Below, piece after piece: positions 18,793-27,937 of a stretch of DNA of 64,000 nt. The DNA lies in assembly GCF_902170305.1 (NCBI RefSeq), contig NZ_CABHWW010000038.1, positions 173,126 to 237,125 of the forward strand, given 5' to 3'. Position numbers and translations under genes: made by a program. The DNA comes from Yersinia alsatica. GTDB lineage: Bacteria; Pseudomonadota; Gammaproteobacteria; Enterobacterales; Enterobacteriaceae. A model generated the notes under the pieces. That model searched no databases. It was given only the letters and a program-made list of their open reading frames with translations, and had not been told where the DNA came from. Each line of letters starts with the position of its first letter. Within the stretch, counting starts at the first letter, position 1.

Positions 18793-19188
18793 TTACCACT
18801 TTTTACCCAGTAGACGGTCGATACTGAAACCGCCTGGGCCGGCGACAGCCAGTACAATAAAACCGCCAGCGATGGTCAGGTTTTTCATGAACATCAGTTG
18901 GTTAACGCCATCCGCAAAGTTAGTGTGGAAGATCAAGGCGGTCAAAATGGTGAAACCGGCAGTGAACAGCGCGGTAGTCCGGGTCAGGAAACCAAACAAA
19001 ATTGCTAAACCGCCGCCAAATTCCAACAAAATAGTCAGTGGCAGGAAGAAGCCCGGGACACCCATTGTTTGCATATATTGTTGGGTACCGGCATAGGCAT
19101 CACCCATTTTGCCGTAACCGGCAACAATAAACAGAATTGGCATCAGAATGCGTGCTACCAACAGGCCAGTATCTTGTAATTTGTTCAT
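18793..19188 (-). CDS. yqjF: DoxX-family membrane protein YqjF
   Basis: Start ATG 19188 (MNKLQDTGLLVARILMPIL) follows GGAGAAG; the frame extending to 19230 has no better start. The 131-residue protein has four hydrophobic helices typical of DoxX/DUF417-like proteins (ILFIVAGYGKMGDAYAGTQQ, FFLPLTILLEFGGGLAILFG, ALFTAGFTILTALIFH, LTIAGGFIVLAVAGPGG). In E. coli yqjF responds to aromatic compounds such as dinitrotoluene products through YhaJ. The biochemical role is not known. Confidence 0.9.
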   Translation of the reverse strand: MNKLQDTGLLVARILMPILFIVAGYGKMGDAYAGTQQYMQTMGVPGFFLPLTILLEFGGGLAILFGFLTRTTALFTAGFTILTALIFHTNFADGVNQLMFMKNLTIAGGFIVLAVAGPGGFSIDRLLGKKW

Positions 19189-19496
19189 CGACGACTTCTC
19201 CAAAAAGTTGTTTGTATTAATGCCTGGCATCTGCGGGCGTTAATAGATAATAAAAATATCTGTATGTGGTTGTCTGTGGAGGTTTTTTCCACAAACGCCC
19301 TGAGTTGATGGGAGAATGTTAGTCGAGAAGTTGAGAAGTTGTTAGCAAGTAAAACTGTCGTTTTCCATCAAAAAAACTGAAATGACAGAAAATAAAAGCC
19401 TGCTTATAGCGGGAACCCGCAGAGAGCAGGCTGAGTGAAATTCTGCTGGTATTAAATATCAGTGTATAGCGGCGACCGGAACAGTCTTGGTGGGCA
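19189..19496. other. Intergenic region with terminator of the yqjDEK operon
   Basis: No gene seen. An inverted repeat AGCCTGCT (19397-19404) / AGCAGGCT (19425-19432), with an inner GCGGG/CCCGC hairpin, is followed on the minus strand by TTTTATTTTC; it would end the yqjDEK transcript. The rest is the yqjF promoter region. Confidence 0.6.
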
Positions 19497-19781
19497 TTAA
19501 CGTAGTAAAAAAGTGCTTCTAAACAATCGGATAGTGCCCCATATACTGACAGCTCTACGTGACCAGCGGACTAACTTACTGGGGTGACGGATGCCATACA
19601 GCGCTACTATGCTCGAGCCAACCATCAAATATTTTCGCATACCGACGATTTTCGCCCAGCCACGATCATAAGGTGCGGTGACTTCAAGCCAATGCGCGGC
19701 GCTGTTAGCGAGATCCAGACGTTGCTGCTGGATCTCCTGTAACAATGCGGCTTTCTCCTGTGCTAATTGACGGCGGCTCAA
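19497..19781 (-). CDS. yqjK: YqjK-like family protein
   Basis: 94 residues. Its ATG overlaps the stop of yqjE by ATGA, so it is translationally coupled. It has an N-terminal Gln/Leu-rich amphipathic helix (RRQLAQEKAALLQEIQQQRL), then WLEVTAPYDRGW and a weakly hydrophobic segment YLMVGSSIVALYGIRH with Arg-rich flanks. It matches the enterobacterial YqjK family in size and gene position. Function unknown; it may be membrane-associated with YqjD/YqjE. Confidence 0.85.
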   Translation of the reverse strand: MSRRQLAQEKAALLQEIQQQRLDLANSAAHWLEVTAPYDRGWAKIVGMRKYLMVGSSIVALYGIRHPSKLVRWSRRAVSIWGTIRLFRSTFLLR

Positions 19782-20173
19782 CGCTCTTTCTCCAATAATT
19801 CGCGGTCTATTTCCAGTTGCTTACGGGTAGAACCCAGCAAAGTGGAGCGGCGCGCTTTGGCGAGTGTCCAGATGAAACCAATTATCGCCAGTATTAATAG
19901 CACTGCCGTTGTCGATCCCAATGCCATTAAACGATAGGCAGGATCAATCGCCCATATCATTAATACTAACAGGCTCATTAAACCGAAAGCAGTGAGTAGC
20001 AGAGTAATCCCTGCCATCATCAGCAACTGAATCAGGGTTGCTTTTTCTTCTTCCAGTTCAATCGCGGCCAGACGGACACGGGTTTCAACCATGCCAACGA
20101 CAATGGTGGCGATGCGCTGAACAGTATCGAGGACCCCTTTGCCGGGGCCCTGAGTTTGAGGAAGTTCAGCCAT
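19778..20173 (-). CDS. yqjE: YqjE, phage-holin-like/Actino_Holin-superfamily inner-membrane protein
   Basis: 131 residues from ATG 20173, 2 bp after yqjD ends; a longer frame reaching 20242 only overlaps yqjD. There are two central transmembrane helices (LLMMAGITLLLTAFGLMSLL and TTAVLLILAIIGFIWTLAKA) between amphipathic ends. In E. coli YqjE is an inner-membrane protein of the stationary-phase yqjCDEK operon. It overlaps yqjK by 4 nt. Confidence 0.88.
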   Translation of the reverse strand: MAELPQTQGPGKGVLDTVQRIATIVVGMVETRVRLAAIELEEEKATLIQLLMMAGITLLLTAFGLMSLLVLMIWAIDPAYRLMALGSTTAVLLILAIIGFIWTLAKARRSTLLGSTRKQLEIDRELLEKER

Positions 20174-20175
20174 AA

Positions 20176-20481
20176 TCAGCGGCGAGACAACAGAACGCCT
20201 AGCACCACGCCAACTGCGGCACCGATACCCACGCCATGCCACGGATTGTCATGGACATAATTGTCGGCTTTATCAGCAATTTCTTTGGTTTGGGCAGCGA
20301 TTCTATCGCTAGTTTCACTCAGACGCTCGCGGGTGTCTTTCAACGCGCTTTCTGCCTTAGCCCGCAGCTTATCGAGCTCAGCTTTCGGCTTATCGGTCGA
20401 AGATTGCAATACTTCTTCCAAAGTATCCGCCAGGGACTTAAGTTCGGCGCGTAAATGTTCAGAGGTTTTATCTTGTGGCAT
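20176..20481 (-). CDS. yqjD: DUF883 membrane-anchored ribosome-binding protein YqjD
   Basis: Start ATG 20481 (MPQDKTSEHLRAELKSLADT). The 101-residue protein is a long amphipathic helix followed by the conserved NPWHGVGIGAAVGVVLGVLL transmembrane tail and an Arg-Arg end, the ElaB/YgaM/YqjD architecture. E. coli YqjD is known to anchor ribosomes at the inner membrane in stationary phase. First gene of the yqjDEK run. Confidence 0.92.
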   Translation of the reverse strand: MPQDKTSEHLRAELKSLADTLEEVLQSSTDKPKAELDKLRAKAESALKDTRERLSETSDRIAAQTKEIADKADNYVHDNPWHGVGIGAAVGVVLGVLLSRR

Positions 20482-20615
20482 GTAATAGCTCCTTAACATA
20501 GCTGAGGTGAATACCTAATCTAGTGAATTTCTCTGGTAGTTGATAGGTTAATAATCCTAATAAATTCCAAATAATTCACTGTTTGTGTATTTAACTGTAT
20601 TTAAATATGGAGTCG

Positions 20616-21002
20616 CTACTTTTGCGCCTGAGCTTGTTTTAGCTCAGCTTGTGCTTGCGTTAATTTCTTCTGTTGCTTGGCAATTTTGTCAGCATCACCT
20701 TTTTGCTGAGCCTCTTTTAGCTCTTGTTTCCGCTCAGTGACTTTGCGCTGCTTTTCTTTGATTTTTTCCTGCCGCTCAGCTTTCAGGCTTTCAACAGTGC
20801 AATTATTTTTCACTTCTTTCAAGGCTGTTTCAAGACCTGCGGCGCGGCGGGTGTTGCCATGTTGTTTGGCATAATCAATCTGCTGTTGGATTTCTTTGGC
20901 TTTGGTGTCGCATTCATTCGTCTGGGCAACACTACCAAACGCGATAACAGGTAACACCAACAGGAGAAAGGCCCGTAGCGAAAAAACGGTACGTAACAAC
21001 AT
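20616..21002 (-). CDS. yqjC: DUF1090 periplasmic protein YqjC
   Basis: 128 residues with a signal peptide (RAFLLLVLPVIAFGSVAQT) and a mature, highly charged Lys/Glu/Gln-rich coiled coil with two cysteines (NECDTKAKEIQQQIDYAKQH and NNCTV) that likely form a disulfide. DUF1090/YqjC matches by length and composition. It lies upstream of yqjD as in E. coli. Molecular function unknown. Confidence 0.9.
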   Translation of the reverse strand: MLLRTVFSLRAFLLLVLPVIAFGSVAQTNECDTKAKEIQQQIDYAKQHGNTRRAAGLETALKEVKNNCTVESLKAERQEKIKEKQRKVTERKQELKEAQQKGDADKIAKQQKKLTQAQAELKQAQAQK

Positions 21003-21187
21003 AGTATTGCTTCCTTTTACAGCAAGAATCAGGGTGAAATAGGCTGCCGTGAATGACTAAGCATAGCGCTGAATGATGTGATACCCAAGTTTACTACGGG
21101 ATTTTTTATAGATTAATCATATATCAGCAGAATAAAAGGGTAATAAAGAAAGGATGAATGCGGGAAGTTAACTCCCCGCAATGGAAA

Positions 21188-21577
21188 TTACCCTACGTTT
21201 TGTAGGTTATTTCTGAACGCCGGCAATAAGCGCTGACGTTTTTTTGACTCGCTCGAGACAATAACATAGCCACTTGGCAGGATATCCTGCAAAACTTCAA
21301 TGGCTTCTGTTTGTTGCTCCGGAGACTCCAGGCTCACCACCAGACTGTTATTCTCTGGGGTGATGCTTTTGATGCGAATCCCACGTTGGTCGAGATGTTG
21401 ATAGAGATAAAACCCATCGGGTAAAGACAGCCCCTGCTGATTAGGTCGAATTTTCAGGGCACTTTCTGTGCGCATGATGATCGGCGTAAACAACAGCGCT
21501 GCCAGCAACAAAACCGTAACTGGCAGAATAAGATAGTGCCAGACCGGGCGGCCAAAACGGCCCCTGAGGTTGATCAC
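21188..21577 (-). CDS. mzrA: EnvZ/OmpR modulator MzrA
   Basis: 129 residues: short cytoplasmic N-terminus, one transmembrane helix ([20 protein letters not shown]) and a periplasmic domain ending in [20 protein letters not shown]. It matches MzrA in size, topology and position directly downstream of yqjA. In E. coli MzrA contacts EnvZ in the membrane and connects the CpxAR envelope stress response to EnvZ/OmpR. ATGA overlap with yqjA indicates coupling. Confidence 0.9.
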   Translation of the reverse strand: MINLRGRFGRPVWHYLILPVTVLLLAALLFTPIIMRTESALKIRPNQQGLSLPDGFYLYQHLDQRGIRIKSITPENNSLVVSLESPEQQTEAIEVLQDILPSGYVIVSSESKKRQRLLPAFRNNLQNVG

Positions 21578-22263
21578 TCTGGCTTACCTTTGTTTTTGTC
21601 TTCAACCGGGGCTGCGTTTTTCTTGCGCCAAAGCACATATAAAGAACCAAACAGGCCGATCACCAAGAGTGCCAAAGGCAGCAACATTAAGACGAACATG
21701 ACTTCATCTTCGTATTTCAGGAATACTGGGGTCTTACCAAAGGCAAAGCCCATGGTGGTCAGGATCAAGACCCACAGCAGGCCACTCATCCAGTTGAAGA
21801 ATTGAAAACGGGCATTGCTCAGGCCGGAAAGCCCAGCAATTGTTGGTAACAAGGTGCGCACGAATGCCAGGAAACGGCCAACTAACAACGCGGATAACCC
21901 GTGGCGATGGAACAGGTTATGGGCGCGTTGATGGTAATGAGCTGGCAGATGGGATAGCCACCCCTGCACGATTTTTGTATTCCCCAGCCATCGCCCCTGA
22001 ATATAACTGACCCAGCACCCAAGACTGGCTGCGGTGGTTAATACCACCAGTGTTATCGGGAAACTCATGGCACCTTTTGCAATCAGCACGCCAACTAAAA
22101 TCAGCAAGCTATCGCCAGGTAAAAAGGCTGCTGGAAGCAAGCCATTTTCCAGAAAAAGTATCACAAACAGCAGGATGTAAATGGCCCAGACCAGAGATGG
22201 GTTCGCCAGCGTCTCATAGTCTTGTGCCCATAAAGCATGTAAGAGTTCTTTCATGATATCCAT
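21574..22263 (-). CDS. yqjA: DedA-family membrane protein YqjA
   Basis: 229 residues. The sequence contains the DedA signature [20 protein letters not shown], then [13 protein letters not shown] and [20 protein letters not shown] with the conserved acidic and Arg residues, plus several membrane helices. The start at 22263 gives the same N-terminal length as E. coli YqjA. The protein is a proton-dependent transporter-like member needed for alkaline and membrane-stress tolerance. Operon with mzrA is conserved. Confidence 0.94.
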   Translation of the reverse strand: MDIMKELLHALWAQDYETLANPSLVWAIYILLFVILFLENGLLPAAFLPGDSLLILVGVLIAKGAMSFPITLVVLTTAASLGCWVSYIQGRWLGNTKIVQGWLSHLPAHYHQRAHNLFHRHGLSALLVGRFLAFVRTLLPTIAGLSGLSNARFQFFNWMSGLLWVLILTTMGFAFGKTPVFLKYEDEVMFVLMLLPLALLVIGLFGSLYVLWRKKNAAPVEDKNKGKPE

Positions 22264-22468
22264 CTGGTATTCCTAAAACGTCATTGTTTGTTGTATGCAT
22301 CGTTATGGATATAAACACGATTATAACGGTATCTGATGGTTTTTCGTGTTTAAGCGATGGTTTTGATAAAGGTACCAACAGGCACGTAGAACAAACCAAT
22401 TCGCTGATATCTAGCAGTAAATTTACTTCTTGTTGCGTGACTTCAGCAATGACTCAACCAAGAAGTTC

Positions 22469-22960
22469 TCATGCCAAACGGTGGTAGGTAAGCATCCCGC
22501 TATATTGAGTATTACTCTCTTTCCAGCCACCCACACGATTTTGCTGTGCCGATACATGGAATATCCAGTTGGAGTACTTCAGCAGTGGCAATGATTGCCG
22601 CGGCTGTTTGTAGATTTCATCCGCCCTGCTACTGCGAGACATTGCCAGATGGGGGTTACCAAGCCAGTTGTTATTGGCGAGGGAAGGATTAGCAGAACCG
22701 CTAAAGTTTGTCGCACCCAGTCGGTTTTTTATGGCGGTCTTTTTGACGGGGACACCCATCAGACGCAATTGCGAATAGAGGCTTTTCTTTTGTAGATGCA
22801 GGTATGACGAAAACCCATTTACGGATGACGATGTGTGGCTGGAATAGTGGCAGTCAAGCGCAGATAAGGTTACGGGTGAATGCGTAGGCGATAGCAGGCT
22901 GCCGGAAACGGAACCGACCCAGCACGACACTGCAATAAACAGAGCAAACAACCAGCGCAT
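22469..22960 (-). CDS. Hypothetical exported protein
   Basis: Start ATG 22960 (MRWLFALFIAVSCWVGSVSG) is chosen because it begins a plausible signal peptide; the upstream part of the frame (to 23134) looks random. The mature protein of about 140 residues is rich in Ser, Asn, Tyr and His, with no motif I recognise (segments LRLMGVPVKKTAIKNRLG and SNWIFHVSAQQNRVGGW). It lies between yqjA and exuR, on their strand. It could be a species-specific exported protein; coding status is likely but not certain. Confidence 0.5.
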   Translation of the reverse strand: MRWLFALFIAVSCWVGSVSGSLLSPTHSPVTLSALDCHYSSHTSSSVNGFSSYLHLQKKSLYSQLRLMGVPVKKTAIKNRLGATNFSGSANPSLANNNWLGNPHLAMSRSSRADEIYKQPRQSLPLLKYSNWIFHVSAQQNRVGGWKESNTQYSGMLTYHRLA

Positions 22961-23191
22961 GTATTTGCGTTTCGCTCCCCAAGCATACAAATAAAAAAGT
23001 GCTGCCACTTTAGCAAAATAGCGAGATATGAAACAGGGAAATATAGCGGCTAATTGAGTGTTTTTTAAGCGGTAGTTTAAAAAAAGGCCTAATGCTGACA
23101 TTTGCTGACAGAAGCCAACATTTACTGACCACAACGCGGCATAAATTTGCAGGGAAGAGAAAGAATAGTGCTGGTTTCTCTCCCCTGTGAA

Positions 23192-24025
23192 CTACCGCAG
23201 TAGAGGGTAAGTATCGGCCTTGCTGTTGTCGTCCGCTTGCTGTTTGTTTGTCGCGCTAAGTTCTTTAGGGATATCGAGATTAACAACCGGATTTTCTGTG
23301 AATAGATAGCGGTCCACATTAAACTCAAAATCATCTGTAGTGGCACGGAACAGCATCTGTTTGGTATTTTCCAGATGTTGCCACATAGCCAGTTTACTGG
23401 CATAGGGATCTTTACGCATCAGTGCTTCAAGGATCCTATCGTGATCTTCGCACCAGCTCTCCATCGACTTATCATCGATATGCTCGTGCAGCTTGATCCA
23501 GTAAGGGTTATGTACCCGCTGGCTCCACATCTTTTCGACAATCGTGGCCATGGCAGTATTTTGCGTCGCCAGAGCAACTTGTACATGAAATTTCAGATCC
23601 CATTGTGAGTCGCGGAAACGATCTTCTTGCCGCGCATGTTTTTGGATCTCGATTAATTGCACAATATCTTGCCGAGTCACTTGTGTAGCAGCAAATTCCG
23701 CAATATTACTCTCGATCAACTGACGCGCTTGCAATAGCTCAAAAGGACCAGCAGTGGCGAACTCAATGCCCTGGTTGGGCATCACCAAGTGCTTTTGCTT
23801 ATTCGACATCACATGGATGCCGGAGCCTTTGCGCACTTCGACGTAACCTTCCACTTCCAACATGATAATCGCTTCACGGACCACGGTTCGGCTGACATTC
23901 ATTTCTTCGGAAATGTAGCGTTCTGCAGGCAATTTATCGCCTACCGGGTAAACACCCGCTTCGATGCGCTGCTTTAACTCTGCGGCTAACTGCTGGTACA
24001 ACCGTCTGGTTTCTGTGAATTCCAT
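23192..24025 (-). CDS. exuR: Hexuronate-utilisation repressor ExuR (GntR/FadR family)
   Basis: Start ATG 24025 ([20 protein letters not shown]) matches E. coli ExuR closely; the frame beyond it is discarded. The winged HTH lies at about residues 5-75 ([36 protein letters not shown]), followed by the helical FCD ligand domain with metal-binding His/Asp positions ([30 protein letters not shown]). It represses exuT and uxa genes and is released by galacturonate/glucuronate intermediates. About 20 extra residues at the C-terminus compared with E. coli. Confidence 0.96.
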   Translation of the reverse strand: MEFTETRRLYQQLAAELKQRIEAGVYPVGDKLPAERYISEEMNVSRTVVREAIIMLEVEGYVEVRKGSGIHVMSNKQKHLVMPNQGIEFATAGPFELLQARQLIESNIAEFAATQVTRQDIVQLIEIQKHARQEDRFRDSQWDLKFHVQVALATQNTAMATIVEKMWSQRVHNPYWIKLHEHIDDKSMESWCEDHDRILEALMRKDPYASKLAMWQHLENTKQMLFRATTDDFEFNVDRYLFTENPVVNLDIPKELSATNKQQADDNSKADTYPLLR

Positions 24026-24113
24026 GATTAAGGCTCTTGGGATCAATTGAGATCGTAGATTTAGCGACTCATTTTGTCTGGAAGGCATTATATCCCGAAG
24101 GAGATACAATTGG

Positions 24114-24136
24114 ACTTGTTATACCACTTATCCCAA
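24114..24136. promoter_or_regulatory. Candidate ExuR operator upstream of exuR
   Basis: An imperfect palindrome around TTGTTATACCACTTAT inside TTGG...CCAA arms resembles the TTGGTATACCAA-type sites of ExuR/UxuR; it lies about 90 bp upstream of exuR, in a position suited to autoregulation. Confidence 0.4.
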
Positions 24137-24204
24137 TTGGGTTCTAGTCATTGCTATCACAGTTGTGATGGAAAAAGTGCGGTAAATAAGGTGCAAAGAG
24201 GGTA

Positions 24205-24236
24205 TATAAAAAAAGCCCGGCAAATCATTGCCGGGC
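24205..24236 (-). terminator. Intrinsic terminator of exuT
   Basis: GCCCGGCAA (24215-24223) pairs with TTGCCGGGC (24228-24236). On the minus strand the hairpin is followed by a run of T residues, about 135 bp beyond the exuT stop. Confidence 0.85.
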
Positions 24237-24371
24237 CATATCTCCGTTATCTTGCAAGTTGCAGCAGTATTGATGAATCTTATTAACCCAGTTAATTGAT
24301 TTATATCAACTAATTTGGATTTTTCAGCCATCAACCTGCAATTTGAAATCTATCGGATACAGACATGGTGA

Positions 24372-25676
24372 TTAATTCTGTCCGGCCGGAGATTGTTGAA
24401 TCGGGTCGATAGCCGGTTCTGCGGCTGGACGGTTTTGTAGCACTGTCCAGATAACCACAACGGCCAACACATCAAATACAGCCAGTGCAGCGAATAGCGG
24501 GCTGAAGCCCATGGTATCTGCCAAAGCACCCACCACCAGGGCGAACATGGTACTGGCAGTCCAGGCCGCCATACCCGTCAAGCCATTGGCGGTTGCCACT
24601 TCGTTACGACCGAAGACGTCGGATGACAAGGTAATCAGTGCCCCAGACAGTGATTGGTGCGCAAAACCACCCACACAAAGCAGTGCGATAGCGGCATAAG
24701 GGCTGGTGAACAGACCAATGGTTCCCGGAGCAATCATCAACAGGCCACCCATAGTTACCACTAACTTACGGGAAACAATCAGGTTAACTTTGAAGTATTT
24801 CTGGAATAACGGCGGCAGGTAACCACCCAAGATGCAGCCTAAGTCGGCAAACAGCATTGGCATCCAGGCAAACATGGCGATCTCTTTCAGGTTAAAGCCA
24901 TAAGCTTTAAACATGAACAGTGGGATCCAGGCGTTGAATGTCCCCCAGGCCGGTTCAGCCAAGAAACGTGGGATAGCAATCCCCCAGAACTGACGGTTAC
25001 GGATAATCTGCATTGCAGACATCTTTTTAGCGTTAGCGGTGGAGTGCTGTGCTTCTTGACCACTGAGGATGTATTCACGTTCTTCATCAGTCAGTTTTTT
25101 CTGGTCTTTCGGGTGTTTGTAGAGGATTAACCAGGCAATTGCCCAAATCAGGCTAAGCACACCGGTGATGATAAATGCCATCTGCCAGCTGTGCATCACA
25201 ATAGCCCATACCACTAATGGTGGAGCAATCATGCCGCCGATAGAGGAACCAACGTTGAAATAACCCACGGCAATAGAACGCTCTTTCGCAGGGAACCATT
25301 CACTACTGGCTTTCAGACCCGCAGGGATCATAGCAGCCTCTGCCATACCTACCGCGCCACGGGCGATAGCTAGACCACCCCAGCTACTGGCCAATGCGGT
25401 GCTCATACAGAATATGGCCCACATAACGGCAAACATGGCATAACCCACTTTTGTGCCCATGACATCCAGAACATAACCAGCTACCGGTTGCATAATGGTG
25501 TAAGCAGCAGAATAAGCGGCAATAATATAAGAATATTGTTGTGTGGTGATATGTAACTGCTCTTGCAACGTCGGTGCTGCAACAGCAATAGCGTTACGTG
25601 TTAAGTAACCTAATATGGTGCCGACGGTGACCAAAGCGATCATGTACCAGCGTAAGCCTTTAATTTTACGCATCAT
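24372..25676 (-). CDS. exuT: Hexuronate transporter ExuT (MFS)
   Basis: 434 residues with 12 predicted membrane helices and the anion:cation symporter signature of the family (GYLTRNAIAVAAPTLQEQL, GVGMAEAAMIPAGLKASSEW-type segments, RFLAEPAWGTFNAWIPLFMF). It takes up galacturonate and glucuronate with protons across the inner membrane. The gene is divergent from uxaC across a 650-bp region and upstream of exuR, with a terminator between exuT and exuR. Start at 25676 is MMRKIKG; the second ATG is equally possible. Confidence 0.95.
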   Translation of the reverse strand: MMRKIKGLRWYMIALVTVGTILGYLTRNAIAVAAPTLQEQLHITTQQYSYIIAAYSAAYTIMQPVAGYVLDVMGTKVGYAMFAVMWAIFCMSTALASSWGGLAIARGAVGMAEAAMIPAGLKASSEWFPAKERSIAVGYFNVGSSIGGMIAPPLVVWAIVMHSWQMAFIITGVLSLIWAIAWLILYKHPKDQKKLTDEEREYILSGQEAQHSTANAKKMSAMQIIRNRQFWGIAIPRFLAEPAWGTFNAWIPLFMFKAYGFNLKEIAMFAWMPMLFADLGCILGGYLPPLFQKYFKVNLIVSRKLVVTMGGLLMIAPGTIGLFTSPYAAIALLCVGGFAHQSLSGALITLSSDVFGRNEVATANGLTGMAAWTASTMFALVVGALADTMGFSPLFAALAVFDVLAVVVIWTVLQNRPAAEPAIDPIQQSPAGQN

Positions 25677-25795
25677 TTATAACTTTCTCCCAGTCTAAGA
25701 TTACTGCCATGAAACGTAGCCTGTCGTCACGTTTCATGGCGCAATTTGGTCCATCCGACATCGCTGTGCATGCGGTGGCCATGACCCTTATTAAT

Positions 25796-25906
25796 TGACG
25801 TTGCAGCGTTGTTAGCTGCTCTCATTCACCCGAGTCACTGACTAAAGTCAGCTCCCCGGGATTCAGTCGTTTGCTGCCTACCTGCAACACCAATTACTTT
25901 GGGTCG
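25796..25906. repeat. ERIC element upstream of exuT
   Basis: About 110 bp with TTGCAGCGTTGTTAGCTGCT at one end, core CCCGAGTCACTGACTAAAG / CAGCTCCCCGGG and the end CTGCAACACCAATTACTTTG, matching the ERIC layout seen at 18653. A further short ERIC-like stub (GCTTCAACTGCTTTGGGTTA) lies at about 25950. Confidence 0.75.
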
Positions 25907-26329
25907 TGTCTTCATAATTGAGTTGAGGCTGAAATTCCGTCGGTAGCTTCAACTGCTTTGGGTTACCTTGCTATTTGAGGCCGTAGTGCTGGTACGGCCT
26001 CATTTTGATATCCCATTTGGGCCAAATCAGCGCGTTTATTTAAATCGTGCGGATGAGATGACTGATGGCGACGCAACAATAACTTGTCATACAGATTTAA
26101 AAGTTGAGTGATATCACAAAAACCACTTTTCAATTAGGGAATAATAGAACCCGACAGACTTAGTGCCGCAAGGGGCTAAATAGACTATAAATGTTGAGTA
26201 TTTGTTCTTTTTGTTAGGTTTTTGCGATCTCTATCTATAAAAAATGCTGGACGATAGATGAAATTGGTGTGATAACTTCGCGATAACAGAAAGCAGTACT
26301 CTAAGATGTACTCAAGTGAGGAACCTAAT
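25907..26329. promoter_or_regulatory. exuT/uxaC divergent control region
   Basis: No gene in this 420-bp stretch. TTGAGTGATATCACAA near 26104 resembles a CRP site (one good half), and AAATTGGTGTGATAACTT (26261-26278) resembles an ExuR-type half palindrome shortly before uxaC. Both are expected in a catabolite-controlled hexuronate operon but are only pattern matches. Confidence 0.4.
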
Positions 26330-27739
26330 ATGGCGCAGTTTTTGACCGAAGACTTTTTGCTCGACACCGAATTCGCCCGTCGTCTGTATCATGACTATGC
26401 AAAAGATCAGCCGATCTTTGATTATCACTGCCATTTACCCCCTGAGCAGATCGCAGAAAACTACCGCTTTAAGAACTTGTATGACATCTGGCTGAAAGGT
26501 GACCACTACAAATGGCGTGCTATGCGGACTAATGGTGTAGCAGAACGTCTGTGTACTGGCGATGCCAGTGACCGCGAGAAGTTTGAAGCTTGGGCGGCCA
26601 CGGTTCCTCATACTATCGGCAACCCGCTGTATCACTGGACGCATCTTGAATTACGCCGCCCATTTGGTATTACAGGCAAGCTGCTATCCCCGGCAACATC
26701 AGAAGAAATCTGGCAGCGCGGTAACGAATTACTGGCTCAGGACAACTTCTCGGCGCGCGGCATCATGCAGCAGATGAATGTCAAAATGGTCGGTACCACA
26801 GACGATCCTATTGATGACCTGCGTCACCACAAAGCCATTGCCGCTGACGGCAGCTTTAACATTAAAGTATTGCCAAGCTGGCGCCCGGACAAAGCTTTCA
26901 ATATTGAAGCTGCGGGTTTCAACGACTATATGCAACGTCTGGAAGCGGCCGCCGATACATCCATCAGCCGCTTTGCTGATCTCTGTACTGCCCTGAACAA
27001 ACGTATGGATCACTTTGCCGCCCACGGTTGTAAAGTTTCTGACCATGCATTGGATGTGGTGGTTTACGGTGAAGCTGACGAAGCCACTCTGGATACCATT
27101 CTGGCACGTCGTCTGGCCGGTAATCAGCCAAGCGCTGAAGAGGCCGCTCAGTTTAAAACCGCGGTATTGCTCTTCCTGTCTGGTGAATATCACCGCCGTG
27201 AATGGGTGCAGCAGTATCACATCGGCGCACTGCGGAATAACAACAGCCGCATGTTCAATCTGGTAGGGCCGGATATTGGCTTTGACTCTATCAATGACCA
27301 GCCATTGGCACAGCCTCTGTCTCGTCTGCTGGATGCGCAGGGTCTGCGTAATGCTCTGCCAAAAACTATTCTTTACTGCTTGAATCCACGTGATAACGAA
27401 GTGATCGGCACCATGGTCGGTAACTTCCAGGGTGAAGGTGCTGCTGGGAAAATGCAGTTTGGTTCCGGCTGGTGGTTCAACGACCAAAAAGATGGCATGC
27501 AACGTCAAATGACCCAGTTGGCACAGTTGGGCTTATTGAGCCGTTTTGTCGGCATGCTGACTGATAGCCGCAGCTTCTTGTCCTATACCCGCCATGAATA
27601 CTTCCGCCGCATTCTGTGCCAGATGATTGGTCGCTGGGTCGAAGATGGCGAGGCTCCAGCAGATATTGAGTTGTTGGGGTCAATGGTGAAAAACATCTGT
27701 TTTGATAATGCCAAGCAGTATTTCGCCATCGAGCTGTAA
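26330..27739 (+). CDS. uxaC: Glucuronate (uronate) isomerase UxaC
   Basis: Start ATG 26330 ([20 protein letters not shown]) follows GAGGA; the frame start at 26306 is rejected. 469 residues, as in E. coli. The amidohydrolase-like metal motif FDYHCHLPP is near the N-terminus, followed by [13 protein letters not shown] and [20 protein letters not shown], which are invariant in UxaC. It converts glucuronate to fructuronate and galacturonate to tagaturonate, the first intracellular step after ExuT. First gene of the uxaC-uxaB-uxaA operon. Confidence 0.97.
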   Translation: MAQFLTEDFLLDTEFARRLYHDYAKDQPIFDYHCHLPPEQIAENYRFKNLYDIWLKGDHYKWRAMRTNGVAERLCTGDASDREKFEAWAATVPHTIGNPLYHWTHLELRRPFGITGKLLSPATSEEIWQRGNELLAQDNFSARGIMQQMNVKMVGTTDDPIDDLRHHKAIAADGSFNIKVLPSWRPDKAFNIEAAGFNDYMQRLEAAADTSISRFADLCTALNKRMDHFAAHGCKVSDHALDVVVYGEADEATLDTILARRLAGNQPSAEEAAQFKTAVLLFLSGEYHRREWVQQYHIGALRNNNSRMFNLVGPDIGFDSINDQPLAQPLSRLLDAQGLRNALPKTILYCLNPRDNEVIGTMVGNFQGEGAAGKMQFGSGWWFNDQKDGMQRQMTQLAQLGLLSRFVGMLTDSRSFLSYTRHEYFRRILCQMIGRWVEDGEAPADIELLGSMVKNICFDNAKQYFAIEL

Positions 27740-27779
27740 TAGCCCAAACCGATTTAGCGATATATCCAAAGAACGAATA

Positions 27780-27802
27780 ACAGGGCCGGTTACCGGCTCT
27801 GT
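27780..27802 (+). other. Hairpin in the uxaC-uxaB gap
   Basis: ACAGGGCCGG-TTAC-CGGCTCTGT lies 40 bp after uxaC. No long T-run follows, so it more likely affects mRNA stability or partial termination before uxaB. Confidence 0.45.
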
Positions 27803-27937
27803 GTAACTTTAACTTATTGTTTATTAACGCCTGGCTGCGCTGCGGTAAAACCTCTCTGCAAAGAAAGGATTGTCTGCAAAGCACGGACTGTCAGTAATGA
27901 TAGGTCCACGGCTGTATGCGTTATGAGGTGAACCCTG

